Position numbers and translations under genes: made by a program. 64,000 nucleotides of DNA from Akkermansiaceae bacterium. GTDB taxonomy: Bacteria > Verrucomicrobiota > Verrucomicrobiia > Verrucomicrobiales > Akkermansiaceae. The stretch is from assembly GCA_903888515.1 (NCBI GenBank), contig CAISTY010000240.1, positions 1-64,000 of the forward strand, given 5' to 3'. Under the pieces are notes generated by a model, which saw only the letters and a program-made list of their open reading frames with translations, was not told the origin of the DNA and ran no database searches. Positions 1 through 9,936 of this stretch are shown one piece after another; position 1 is the first letter of the stretch; each line of letters starts with the position of its first letter.

Positions 1-49
1 GGTTTTTGAAGGAATACTCATCTAATACTCCTTCATGTTGTTGGCGAGG

Positions 50-127
50 TTTCGCGCGTTTCGCGGTTCCATTAGATTCAAGATTTCCCAACCGCGAAAA
101 AACGCGAATCAACGCGAAATGAATCTG
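50..127. repeat. CGCGAA-type inverted repeat A, upstream of the GxxExxY gene
   Basis: tttcgcgcgtttcgcggtt ... aaccgcgaaaaaacgcgaatcaacgcgaaa: inverted arms around a short spacer. Confidence 0.8.
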
Positions 128-164
128 GTATTTGAGTTTCCGAGGGATCCACACTTTATTTCTG

Positions 165-243
165 CTTCGCGTGATTTCGCGCGTTTCGCGGTTCCCATTG
201 GATCAGATTTTATCAACCGCGAAAAACGCGAATCAACGCGAAG
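165..243. repeat. CGCGAA-type inverted repeat B
   Basis: cttcgcgtgatttcgcgcgtttcgcggtt (165-193) versus aaccgcgaaaaacgcgaatcaacgcgaag (215-243): about 29-nt near-complementary arms with a ~21-nt loop. Confidence 0.85.
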
Positions 244-313
244 GTTTTTGTAGTAAACAAGAGCGCTCGCTCCCGGTTTCTATATTCTTTTCAGCATCAC
301 ACGCATTCGGATT

Positions 314-697
314 ATGGAACTTATCTTCCGAGAAGAAGTGTATCAAATTGTTGGCGCCTGCATGGAGGTATTCAAGGACAAGGGACAGGGATTCGTGGAG
401 CCTGTTTATCAGGATTGCCTCGAAATCGAGTTGGCACATCAGCGTATACCATTTGACGCTCAAAGGTCATTGGACTTGTTCTACCGGAATGAGCGCTTGA
501 AATGCAGTTACATCCCTGACCTCGTTTGCTACAATAGGATCATCGTGGAGTTAAAAGCCGTCAAATGCCTAACTGACGACCATCGAAAACAGCTTCTCAA
601 CTACCTTAAAGCAACTGACCTTGAAGTAGGTTTGCTCGTCAATTTCGGCAACCCGAACGGATTAGAATGGGAGCGCATGGTGCGTTCAAAGAAGTAA
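314..697 (+). CDS. GxxExxY family protein (PDDEXK_3-like)
   Basis: MELIFREEVYQIVGACMEVFKDKGQGFVEPVYQDCLEIEL...IVELKAVKCLTDDHRKQLLNYLKATDLEVGLLVNFG matches the GxxExxY/PDDEXK_3 pattern, including GFVEPVYQ and the IVELKA strand. Confidence 0.9.
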   Translation: MELIFREEVYQIVGACMEVFKDKGQGFVEPVYQDCLEIELAHQRIPFDAQRSLDLFYRNERLKCSYIPDLVCYNRIIVELKAVKCLTDDHRKQLLNYLKATDLEVGLLVNFGNPNGLEWERMVRSKK

Positions 698-737
698 CCA
701 ACCTTCGTGTTTCCAATCGAAAGAATCATATTGATTC

Positions 738-880
738 AACCGCGAAACTCGCGAAATGACGCGAAATGAATCTAAGCATATAGAATTGATATGGTTCAAT
801 CCGAGTGGCGAGTGGGGAGCCAACATGTATATAATCCAGCATCCCATTCTTCCTTCGCGTTATTTCGCGTTTTTCGCGGT
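738..880. repeat. CGCGAA-type inverted repeat C, downstream of the GxxExxY gene
   Basis: aaccgcgaaactcgcgaaatgacgcgaaatgaat (738-771) and cttcgcgttatttcgcgtttttcgcggt (853-880). Confidence 0.8.
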
Positions 881-993
881 AATTTCTCTTCATTTCAGTT
901 CTCTTCACCGTGCTACGGAGAGAATTGTGGGAATTTCGTGTTGCTGAGCCTCCTTTATTAACCCTCTCCTGCGAGACTCCAGCCTGCGTTATC

Positions 994-2280
994 ATGGCCC
1001 GCCGCCTGAACATTCTGTTATCCGCCTACTTTTGCTCGCCATACCGCGGTGGTGAATCGGCGGTGGGTTGGCAGACTGCAATCGGTCTGGCCAAACACCA
1101 CGATGTAACCGTGATCTGTGGCGATCACGCGAAGGATTCCCCCACCGCCCGTGAAATTACCCGTTATCAGGAGGAGAACGGGCTGCCGGCAGGGTTGAAG
1201 ATCGCGCACGTCCAGGCGCGTGGTTTAGCCCGTGGATTTTACCTGCTGCATCAACTTCCGGGACTATGGTTTCTCTATTATGAAGGATACCGCCGCTGGC
1301 AGAAGCAGGCTTTGGAAGAGGCAGGGCGTCTTCATGCCGGTACCCCATTCGATCTGGCGCATCAACTGACTATCATCACCCTCCGCGAACCCGGATATTT
1401 GTGGCGCTTGGGTCTTCCATGGTTCTGGGGTCCCATCAACGGAGCCGCCAACATGCCATGGCGGTTTCTATTTTCATTCGGAGTGAATGGCTGTTACCGG
1501 CATTTGAGCCGGAATGTCCTGAACTTGCTGTACACACGGTTCGCTCGTCGAAGCCGGATCGCAGCAAGCCGCGCAGCCAAGATATGGGCAGTGACTCTTG
1601 AGGACAAGGACTTGGTAGAGCGTATATGGAATGGTCATGCGGAAATCATGATTGAAACCGGGGCAACCCCCAAACCCGGAGTATCCCCGAAACGCCTGGC
1701 TGGAACGGAACCACTGAGACTGGCATGGTGTGGCAACATCGAAGCGAGAAAAGCTCTTCATATCGCGCTCTCCGCTATCGCTCAACTGCCGGATGGACGT
1801 GATGTGGAATTACATGTGATCGGGATGGGACCCGAATTGACACGGTGCCAGCGACAGACCGCAGTTCTTGGATTGACATCCAACATCAAATGGCATGGGC
1901 GCGTGAGTCATGCAGAAGCCCAAGCACTCATGGGATTATGCCACTTGCTCGTTCATACGGCATTGAAGGAAGGCACTCCCCACGTTCTTCTCGAGGCCAT
2001 GAGTCAAGGTCTGCCCGTGATCTGCCATGACTCATGCGGCATGGGAATCGCGGTGAATGAGTCCTGTGGAATCAGGATTCCCATGTACGATCCTGTTACC
2101 AGTATCGAGGGATTCAATAATGCCATTCTACGTTTCTCGGTGGAACCGGATCTTCTGGAGCAACTTTCAAGAGGGGCGCTACAGCGTGCCCGCGAACTGT
2201 CGTGGGAATCCCATATCGACAAAATCTGCAAAGCCTACCGGACGGTGCTTGATGCACCTGATCGGAATCCACAATCCTGA
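994..2280 (+). CDS. Glycosyltransferase family 4
   Basis: MARRLNILLSAYFCSPYRGGESAVGWQ...; GT4-like LVHTALKEGTPHVLLEAMSQGLPVICHD. Confidence 0.85.
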   Translation: MARRLNILLSAYFCSPYRGGESAVGWQTAIGLAKHHDVTVICGDHAKDSPTAREITRYQEENGLPAGLKIAHVQARGLARGFYLLHQLPGLWFLYYEGYRRWQKQALEEAGRLHAGTPFDLAHQLTIITLREPGYLWRLGLPWFWGPINGAANMPWRFLFSFGVNGCYRHLSRNVLNLLYTRFARRSRIAASRAAKIWAVTLEDKDLVERIWNGHAEIMIETGATPKPGVSPKRLAGTEPLRLAWCGNIEARKALHIALSAIAQLPDGRDVELHVIGMGPELTRCQRQTAVLGLTSNIKWHGRVSHAEAQALMGLCHLLVHTALKEGTPHVLLEAMSQGLPVICHDSCGMGIAVNESCGIRIPMYDPVTSIEGFNNAILRFSVEPDLLEQLSRGALQRARELSWESHIDKICKAYRTVLDAPDRNPQS

Positions 2281-2310
2281 TCGCACATTCCGGCTAGATC
2301 CGACATCATC

Positions 2311-2982
2311 ATGAAAACCAGGCCATTACCGCTGATTGACAAGTACCCGTGGATTGCCAACCGGGTTAGAGGAGGGAGGGTTCTGGATGTGGGTTGCACC
2401 GGCTGGCCATGGACTGTGGATCGGGCCAGTGGCGGCAGTCTGCTGCATTCCATGCTGTGCGACGTTTCCGATCAATGCGTGGGCGTGGACCTTGACGAGG
2501 AGGGCATCACACAGTTGCGGGATTTGATGCCCGGACGGGAATTCCATGTGCTCAATGCGGAACAAATGGGTTCGGCACCAGAGTTGGCAGGCACCCAGTG
2601 GGACTACATCGTCGCGGCGGACGTTGTCGAGCACATGAACAATCCGGGATTGTTTTTCGAGTCCGCATTCAAACTCCTGGCCAACGGTGGCACCTTGATT
2701 GTCACGCTTCCCATTGCCTTTTCCGCGAAACGTTTTTTTTGGCTGTTATTCACCGGACACGAACAGGTTCACCCGGATCACACCGCCTACTTCTCCGAAG
2801 CCACCTTGTCCCGGATCGGCGAGCGACACGGTTTTCAAATCGCATCCATGTTTGCGTTCCAGTGGGTCAATCCAACAATCAAGAACCGGATTTCCAATCT
2901 GCTTGCCGCACCGTTATTATGGCTATCGAGAGGCCGCTGCGCCGATGAGGTGGCTGTGGAATTTTGCAAGAAGGACTCATGA
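2311..2982 (+). CDS. Class I SAM-dependent methyltransferase
   Basis: GGRVLDVGCTGW, YIVAADVVEHMNNPGLFFESAFKLLANGGTLIVTLP. Confidence 0.85.
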   Translation: MKTRPLPLIDKYPWIANRVRGGRVLDVGCTGWPWTVDRASGGSLLHSMLCDVSDQCVGVDLDEEGITQLRDLMPGREFHVLNAEQMGSAPELAGTQWDYIVAADVVEHMNNPGLFFESAFKLLANGGTLIVTLPIAFSAKRFFWLLFTGHEQVHPDHTAYFSEATLSRIGERHGFQIASMFAFQWVNPTIKNRISNLLAAPLLWLSRGRCADEVAVEFCKKDS

Positions 2983-3009
2983 TCGGAATCTCCATCGACC
3001 CTCAATCTC

Positions 3010-3627
3010 ATGGCAAAAAACCATATCCAACTGCTCTGCTTGGTTGCAGTCACGATACACTCCCTCGCAGACGCTGAAATCAACTCCGGTGGCGGTAAGT
3101 CTTTGGATGGCGTGATCTACAATCAATCATCCATTGGGGACCCGTTCGCAACACTCACGACTGAGTCCCACCTAACCAGCAACCATCACGGGCTGATCGA
3201 AGTAATCTATCCAATAACGCCCTCGTCCATCTCAGACGTCAATGGAAACGGACTGCCCGATGGCTGGGAAGTCCAATATTTCGGAGCACTGGGTGCCGAT
3301 CCTGCCGCCGATGGGGACAACGACGGCACCAGCAACCTGCTGGAATACCTTGCAGGCACAAACCCCAACAGCCCGTCTTCGGTATTCCGTCCTCAAGGCA
3401 CCTATATCAGCGGAGTTTTCAAACTGCCGATTCCATGCGTCTCCGGGCGGAACTATCAAATCTGGGTTTCCCGTGACTTGCAAAGCTGGACGTTGAAAAG
3501 CACACTAACCGGTAACAACCTTGAACAAATTTTCGAGTTTGACGAGACCACCATTACCTCCGGCTCTCTCCACTGTCCCATCCATCCATCCAATTACTTC
3601 TTCCGCATTCAAATCCTGATTCCCTGA
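3010..3627 (+). CDS. Secreted protein with Ca-binding-like DxNxNGLPDGWE segment
   Basis: Signal-like N-terminus; DVNGNGLPDGWEVQYFG...DGDNDGTSNLLEYLAGTNP; C-terminal YQIWVSRDLQSW motif. Confidence 0.6.
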   Translation: MAKNHIQLLCLVAVTIHSLADAEINSGGGKSLDGVIYNQSSIGDPFATLTTESHLTSNHHGLIEVIYPITPSSISDVNGNGLPDGWEVQYFGALGADPAADGDNDGTSNLLEYLAGTNPNSPSSVFRPQGTYISGVFKLPIPCVSGRNYQIWVSRDLQSWTLKSTLTGNNLEQIFEFDETTITSGSLHCPIHPSNYFFRIQILIP

Positions 3628-3646
3628 ATCCAACACCCTAAACCGC

Positions 3647-5440
3647 GTGAAAAGATTCCGGTATCTCCTCACTTTCGCCGCCGCGATCTTCATGGCTTGT
3701 TCTGCGCCTGCTACAGTGCCGTCTGCGATCAACTATCAAGGACGACTGACCGATGCGGCAGGCGTTCCGCAAGGCGGCATCAAATCAATGAGCGTTAAAA
3801 TCTTCGACGGCTCCACCGCCGGCATACTTCTCTATTCGGAGACGGTAGGCAATGTCGCCATTGATGCGAACGGGGTTTATGGTTTCCAGTTTGGCGCCAG
3901 TGGCATCCTGGGTGCATTGGCAAGCGGCTCCGAACAGTGGTTGGAACTGAGTGTCAATGGTGTCCCGCAAACACCACGGCAGAGGTTGCTGGCGGTTCCA
4001 TTCGCAATGATTGCCGGTGGTCTCCCTGATGGCACGGTTACGGCTCCGATGATTGCCAACGGCGCCGTCGGTGCCAGCAAGCTTTCGCCGGGTGCGGCAT
4101 CCGCCAATCTTTCACTTCCGGGACCATTCGCCAACCGCGCCGAAGCGATCGCCGGTGGGGTGGGTGATGGATCGCTTTACTTCAAGCCAGATGGATCAAT
4201 TTGGAGGGTTGCACTATTTCAACCACTGACAAAATTCTGCGCGGTTGGAGACTCGATCACCGACAGGTCGACCTACTATACACAGTCTGGATATGACGCG
4301 ATATGCTACTGCAACAGTGGGTGGGCTGCGATCCTCGAGCAGTTAGCCAATCGAAAGATCGTTTCAGTCGGCCCGACGGTGATGAACCCCTCCAAGGTTG
4401 GCGTATACTATAATCGCGATCACGGATATTCTGGTATCACCGCTTATTTCTACATGAACGGATCTCCGTTTCTGCCAAGTGGATTCCACCCGATCGACGA
4501 CGCTATTGCCTCGAACCCGGATGTCTATATTGCCCACATCGGCACGAATGACCTTGATCAAGCTGCCGAGACTATAGCGCAGCGCGTGCGTGCGGTATGG
4601 GCAGCACTCACAGCCACAGGGAAACCCGTTATCGGCACCGACATTCTGCAACGCGCCGCTTCCCACAACGATCCGATATCCCGCGACAAAATCATCGCCG
4701 TGAATGCGATCCTTCGCTCCAGTTGGCGGACTGCCGGGCTGACGTCTTATCGCCAGTGGGACGACCTCATCGACAAGGATCCAGCCACCGGATATGCTGC
4801 CAAGTCGGAATTCCCAGAACCCGCCGACGGCATCCATCCGAGCATGCGAGTGAGTCTAAAACTGGCCCACGATCTTCACAGTTTGCTGCGTCCCTATTAT
4901 GCAGGCATCTCACCAGTCGCGCCTGCTTACGGTGACACCAGGTGGGCGACATTGTTTTCCAATGTCACAGGTGGGGTAACACTAGCGACGGGCTGGGCAC
5001 AGTCTTTTTTGGGTAATGTGGGAACGGATGTGATTTTCTCCAAAATCCAGGATAGTCAAGGAGTTTGGCAGAGGGTCCAAATCGTTAATGAAAATGCCTG
5101 GTCTACGACAAAAGGAATTTACACAGCCAAAGCTGCCGGAGCAACGTTCAGTCCAGGCGTTCGATGCGTTGCCACTGCTAGAATTAGAGTACCGGCAGGA
5201 ACCAATCTGAATGGCATCGGGTTGTCAGTTCAATGTGTTGGGGCGGCCGTTCCTTGGCTGTATCCTGTTTTTTCAACCGGGGCAGCGGTTTCGTCTCCAA
5301 TCGGTGAGTATGATGTGACGATTTACTCAGACCCCTTCACGATTCCCGCAGGAACCACCCAACTGCAGTTTCTTATCAATCCATCCAGCGGGTCGGGCAC
5401 TTTTGATTTTCAAAATGCCGGTGTTTTCAAATGTTTGTAA
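3647..5440 (+). CDS. SGNH/GDSL hydrolase with an N-terminal surface-protein-like domain
   Basis: Signal peptide; INYQGRLTDAAGVPQGGIKSMSVKIFDG; FCAVGDSITDRS block I and AHIGTNDLDQ block III. Confidence 0.75.
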   Translation: MKRFRYLLTFAAAIFMACSAPATVPSAINYQGRLTDAAGVPQGGIKSMSVKIFDGSTAGILLYSETVGNVAIDANGVYGFQFGASGILGALASGSEQWLELSVNGVPQTPRQRLLAVPFAMIAGGLPDGTVTAPMIANGAVGASKLSPGAASANLSLPGPFANRAEAIAGGVGDGSLYFKPDGSIWRVALFQPLTKFCAVGDSITDRSTYYTQSGYDAICYCNSGWAAILEQLANRKIVSVGPTVMNPSKVGVYYNRDHGYSGITAYFYMNGSPFLPSGFHPIDDAIASNPDVYIAHIGTNDLDQAAETIAQRVRAVWAALTATGKPVIGTDILQRAASHNDPISRDKIIAVNAILRSSWRTAGLTSYRQWDDLIDKDPATGYAAKSEFPEPADGIHPSMRVSLKLAHDLHSLLRPYYAGISPVAPAYGDTRWATLFSNVTGGVTLATGWAQSFLGNVGTDVIFSKIQDSQGVWQRVQIVNENAWSTTKGIYTAKAAGATFSPGVRCVATARIRVPAGTNLNGIGLSVQCVGAAVPWLYPVFSTGAAVSSPIGEYDVTIYSDPFTIPAGTTQLQFLINPSSGSGTFDFQNAGVFKCL

Positions 5441-5497
5441 GCAGACGCGATTCTAACTCCTCATCGCCGGTCATCGTTATTCAGTATTACCAGTTCG

Positions 5498-6298
5498 ATG
5501 AAAATCATTGCTTTGATGACCTGTCACAACCGGCGTGACAAGACGCTGGACTGCCTTCGGTTGCTTGCCGCGCAGAAGCCATGTGGTGCCGAGCTTGAGG
5601 TGATCGTGGTTGATGATGGATCGACCGATGGCACGGCGACTGCCATTGCCACGGAATTCCCGGATGTTCGCATCCTCGAAGGTAATGGCTCGCTGTATTG
5701 GTGTGGTGGCATGAGAATGGCATGGCGGGCTGCGGCGGAAGAGGATCCGGATTTTTACCTGTTGTTGAATGACGACACCCATCTTTATCCAGATGCGCTT
5801 CAAACAATCAGCGCGGTTTCCCATGATCATGATGACAAGGCCATCGTTGTCGGAGCCATCTGCGACCCGGATACGGGTGAGGTTACATACGGAGGACTTC
5901 GGTCCCCGCATGGCCTGATCCCCGCTAACGGGCCGACAGAGCCGTGTCACACCTTCAACGCCAACTGCGTCCTCATTCCCCGGTCCGTATATCATATTCT
6001 GGGACCGCTGCATGAACGATATACCCACGGCATGGGCGACTACGATTACGGATGGCAGGCGACCAGACGCGGCATAAAGCTTGTTCAAACCGGGAAGTAT
6101 ATAGGTACCTGCATGCTCAACTCCACGGGAGAAACATGGCGCGACAGAACATTGCCAAGGCGCAAACGCCTGCAGCTTCTCGAGAGTCCCAAAGGATTTC
6201 CTTTTAGGGAGAGGGTGTGTTTTAATTTCCGAAACTCCGGGTGGAAATGGCCGCTTTATGTCCTGAGCCCTTTAATCCGCATTGTCTTCGGAAGATAG
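5498..6298 (+). CDS. Glycosyltransferase family 2
   Basis: MKIIALMTCHNRRDKTLDCLRLL...VIVVDDGSTDGT. Confidence 0.9.
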   Translation: MKIIALMTCHNRRDKTLDCLRLLAAQKPCGAELEVIVVDDGSTDGTATAIATEFPDVRILEGNGSLYWCGGMRMAWRAAAEEDPDFYLLLNDDTHLYPDALQTISAVSHDHDDKAIVVGAICDPDTGEVTYGGLRSPHGLIPANGPTEPCHTFNANCVLIPRSVYHILGPLHERYTHGMGDYDYGWQATRRGIKLVQTGKYIGTCMLNSTGETWRDRTLPRRKRLQLLESPKGFPFRERVCFNFRNSGWKWPLYVLSPLIRIVFGR

Positions 6299-6366
6299 GG
6301 GTGCGCGAATTTGGACCGCTGTGTGTGCTTCCTTATTTAGAGGGATCAATCAAACGTTGACCTGTT

Positions 6367-7662
6367 ATGATTAAGATTGCCATTGTGTGTGAGGCGTTTA
6401 CAAGAACGATGTCCGGAGGCAGGGCAGCCTATGCACTGGCAGAGGGATTGAAATCACTTGGCGCACATGTCGAAGTGTGGCTTACCCACAACTCTACTGG
6501 CAGAGATGGTTCCGCAGATGCGGAGTTCGGCACGATTTCCGTCAACGAGGATGACGCAACCGCGCACATGTTCCGGAAGGCAGCCGTTTCCCGCATGTTT
6601 CCCGTTTCCGTGCGCCAAGGATTCAGGGTGCTGCTGGCCACGGAACGCATGTGCATCCTGTTCACCAAAAAGTCATCGTACGGAAAATTATTGGAGCGAT
6701 TCCGCCCCGATCTTGTGCATTTTGCTTCTTTTAATTTCACCAAACCTGCATGGATGATCGATGATGCTCTTGAGGCAGGCGCGAAAGTTTTGCTCCAACC
6801 GTGGGTGATGCGATTCGCATGCCATCAGGGATTCGCATACCGCGACGGAAAAGAATGTTTGGAATGTTTTGCCGGAACATTCCGGAATGCGATCAAGCGC
6901 AAGTGTTGCGGATGGATGAGTGGATTGATCGCGGGACAGGTCCGTGCCAATCTCAGGAATTCCTCCCGCAACGCCTCATGGTTTTTGTCGAGTAATTCCG
7001 ACATGGATCATAAGCTGGCGCTATATGGTGTAGCAGAAGAGAAAATACTGCATCTTCCGCTGCCATTCGAATCGAACGGTTTGGAAAACATGGTTGCCAG
7101 GGATGACGGATATTTTATTTACCATGGCCAAGTAACCGACTACAAGGGGGTCCATGTCATCAAACGCCTTCTTGACTCCAATACGAATGTCAGGATTTTC
7201 ATATGTCCGCCATTTGGTCAGGAGACCCTGCTCCAAAACTTCGGCATTACGGAGGGCGATCATCCTAATCTTCGGATTATAAGGGGCGTTAACTGGTCGA
7301 ATGGCCTCGAACAATATCTTGCGAATTCCAGAGGCGTTCTCCTTCCCACCCTTTGGCCAACGACTGTTGAATATGCTTTGCTGGAAAGCCTGGCATTAGG
7401 CAAGCCGACCATCGCATTTGCCATCGGGGCGCACAAGGATTATCTATTGGATCGAAGTAACGCAATGGTTGCTGATCCTCAGGACATCGACGGCTATTGC
7501 CAACGTGTGGCGGAAATCAATAGCAACGCCGAATTACGAAGCACCGTGAGTAGTGGCGCTAAGGAGACTTACAACCGATATTGGTCAAAGGAAAACTGGC
7601 GCACAAGTCTGGCTGCTTGTTATTCCATGGCTGGTGTTAGCTTTCCAAACTCCCGGGTTTAG
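6367..7662 (+). CDS. Glycosyltransferase family 4
   Basis: MIKIAIVCEAFTRTMSGGRAAYALAEGL...LPTLWPTTVEYALLESLALGKPTIAFAIGAH. Confidence 0.85.
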   Translation: MIKIAIVCEAFTRTMSGGRAAYALAEGLKSLGAHVEVWLTHNSTGRDGSADAEFGTISVNEDDATAHMFRKAAVSRMFPVSVRQGFRVLLATERMCILFTKKSSYGKLLERFRPDLVHFASFNFTKPAWMIDDALEAGAKVLLQPWVMRFACHQGFAYRDGKECLECFAGTFRNAIKRKCCGWMSGLIAGQVRANLRNSSRNASWFLSSNSDMDHKLALYGVAEEKILHLPLPFESNGLENMVARDDGYFIYHGQVTDYKGVHVIKRLLDSNTNVRIFICPPFGQETLLQNFGITEGDHPNLRIIRGVNWSNGLEQYLANSRGVLLPTLWPTTVEYALLESLALGKPTIAFAIGAHKDYLLDRSNAMVADPQDIDGYCQRVAEINSNAELRSTVSSGAKETYNRYWSKENWRTSLAACYSMAGVSFPNSRV

Positions 7663-7708
7663 CGGCGCGTGAGGAGGTGTCGCTGGACCGGTTTTTAAGA
7701 TCACATCC

Positions 7709-9088
7709 ATGAACTCCACCACTTCCCGAGTCCCTTGGAAGACAGCAGCGTCATTTGTGGCGGGCCTGTTGTGGATTTTCTGCATCAGCATGGTGGACTG
7801 GCTGTCCGGGCCGGAAATCTCGCTTTCTGTATTTTACTTGCCGGCGATCATCTGTGTCGCCTGGTTTTCAGGACGCAGGCTGGCGACGGTGGCTGCGGTT
7901 TGTGCCGCATTGGCATGGTTGGCGGCCGACAGGGCAAGTTCGGCGGTTTATTCGAATCCCTGGATCCCGCTCTGGAACGCATCCATTCGATTCGGGTTTT
8001 TCATTATCACGGGGGTGCTCACCTCCGAAGTGAGGACACGGCACATCACCGAGGCAGCCCTGGTGGAACAGCGGGGCATATTAAAATCCATTCTCGACAG
8101 CATGGCGAGCGGGGTTCTGGTGGTGGGTGGCGACCGCAAAATCATTGTCTTCAATCCGGCGGCGGAGAAGATCTTCGGCACATCTCCGCTGGGAAGGACT
8201 GTTGACGAGTGGCTGATAGAAGTGGACGAGTTGATGTTCCCCGCAGGTCCGTCAGGCATCACTGCCGACAATGACCTCGGCAAGATCGCGTCCGGACAGG
8301 TTTATGGCAAATGCGAGGTTTCCGTCCGCAGTCACGGCCACACCGATGACACCCGGCTGGAACTGACCGCCCTACCGCTGCTCGGCGGCACGCTGGACAA
8401 ATCCGGTTCGATCATTGTGTTCAACGACATCACCACGCAGAGAGAGTTGGAGAAACAAATCGACCAGGTCATCGAGAGCGAGCAGCAGCGGATTGGACAG
8501 GATTTGCACGATGGATTGTGTCAGCACCTGGTAGGTGTCGCCTTCGCAGCGGGCACCCTGCAGTCTGATCTCGAAAGCCGTGGACTGCCAAATCACGCCG
8601 GGTCAGCAGGGCGCATTGCATGGATGATCAACGGGGCTATCAGTCAAGCCCGGAGTCTCGCTCATGGACTGTATCCGGCAGGGCTGGAATCCGGACTCGA
8701 AACCGCTCTCCGCGCATTGGCGGACGCCACACATGAGTATGCGGGCATTTCATGCGAATATAGACGCAGTGGACCGGAATTCATTCCGGATGCCGGAACC
8801 GCGATCCACCTTTACCGCATCGCTCAGGAGGGGGTCACCAACAGCCTGTGCCACGCCACCGCTAAACATATAGTCATCGCGATCGACAACCGGGACAAGG
8901 ATTTCGAACTTTCAATCAGCGACGACGGGACCGGCATGGATGCGGCGTCGGCCAAGCGGCGGGGAATCGGCAGGAATATCATGCAATACCGCGCCAATCT
9001 GATAGGTGGAAGGCTTGACATTCTTTCGTCGCACGGCAAGGGAACCCGTGTTTTGTGCACCGCCCCCCATTCCGCCCGCAACGCCTAA
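7709..9088 (+). CDS. PAS-domain sensor histidine kinase (HisKA_3 / NarL-partner type)
   Basis: N-terminal TM region, PAS segment, RIGQDLHDGLCQHLVG, C-terminal ATPase ISDDGTGMD. Confidence 0.9.
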   Translation: MNSTTSRVPWKTAASFVAGLLWIFCISMVDWLSGPEISLSVFYLPAIICVAWFSGRRLATVAAVCAALAWLAADRASSAVYSNPWIPLWNASIRFGFFIITGVLTSEVRTRHITEAALVEQRGILKSILDSMASGVLVVGGDRKIIVFNPAAEKIFGTSPLGRTVDEWLIEVDELMFPAGPSGITADNDLGKIASGQVYGKCEVSVRSHGHTDDTRLELTALPLLGGTLDKSGSIIVFNDITTQRELEKQIDQVIESEQQRIGQDLHDGLCQHLVGVAFAAGTLQSDLESRGLPNHAGSAGRIAWMINGAISQARSLAHGLYPAGLESGLETALRALADATHEYAGISCEYRRSGPEFIPDAGTAIHLYRIAQEGVTNSLCHATAKHIVIAIDNRDKDFELSISDDGTGMDAASAKRRGIGRNIMQYRANLIGGRLDILSSHGKGTRVLCTAPHSARNA

Positions 9089-9092
9089 AAGG

Positions 9093-9782
9093 ATGAAGCC
9101 GCCGGATCCATCACCAGTCGCCTCGCCCAAGCGGGTGTTTCTCGTGGATGACCATCCGATGGTTCGTGAACATCTGGCACTGATGATAGAGCAGCAGTCG
9201 GACATGCGGGTTTGCGGCGAAGCAGTGGACCTTCCCCAAGCGCTTGAGGGAATCGGCCTGACACAGCCGGATATCGCAATCATCGACATCAGTCTCAGCT
9301 CGTCCAACGGGCTGGATTTGATCAAGGAAATCAGATCACGAGGATGGAGCGTGCCGATTCTCGTTCTATCGATGCACGAGGACAGCCTTTATGCGGAACG
9401 GGCTCTGCGTGCCGGGGCGCTGGGATATATCAACAAACAGGAAAGCTCAAAAAACATTCTGATGGCCATCCGCCGGGTGATTGACGGACAAATCCATGTG
9501 AGTTCCAAGATATCGGAGATTCTTTTGAAACGGGTGATCAGTGGTGCGGAGAAAACGGACATGTCCCCGGTGGCAATGCTGGCGGACCGGGAGCTCGATG
9601 TTTTCCAATTGATCGGACGCGGCCTGAGCACCCGCAAAATCGCGGAATCCCTCGGACTGAGCATCAAGACCATCGAAACCTACCGCGGACGGATCAAGGA
9701 GAAACTCCTCATCAATGATGGTGTCCAGTTGCTGCGCAGAGCCATGCAGTGGGTGGAGGAATACGACGCCCGAGATCGGTAG
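9093..9782 (+). CDS. LuxR/NarL-type response regulator
   Basis: RVFLVDDHPMVREHLALMIEQQ receiver and ELDVFQLIGRGLSTRKIAESLGLSIKTIETYRGRIKEKL HTH. Confidence 0.95.
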   Translation: MKPPDPSPVASPKRVFLVDDHPMVREHLALMIEQQSDMRVCGEAVDLPQALEGIGLTQPDIAIIDISLSSSNGLDLIKEIRSRGWSVPILVLSMHEDSLYAERALRAGALGYINKQESSKNILMAIRRVIDGQIHVSSKISEILLKRVISGAEKTDMSPVAMLADRELDVFQLIGRGLSTRKIAESLGLSIKTIETYRGRIKEKLLINDGVQLLRRAMQWVEEYDARDR

Positions 9783-9808
9783 GGCGTGGCGGCCCGCCGC
9801 GCCGTGAT
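9778..9808 (+). repeat. 31-nt GC-rich hairpin repeat, copy 1 (overlaps the stop codon of the response regulator)
   Basis: ggtagggcgtggcggcccgccgcgccgtgat; arms GGCGTGGCGG/CCGCCGCGCC. Confidence 0.9.
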
Positions 9809-9820
9809 GTTCCTATCAAC

Positions 9821-9851
9821 GGTAGGGCGTGGCGGCCCGCCGCGCCGTGAT
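9821..9851 (+). repeat. 31-nt GC-rich hairpin repeat, copy 2
   Basis: Identical 31 nt to copy 1. Confidence 0.9.
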
Positions 9852-9936
9852 TTTTCGGCAGGTAAGGGTTTCCCCCACAGGAATATCAGCTTGCCGCGAT
9901 ATCGACTCAACCTGAAACATCATTCAATATCACCGC

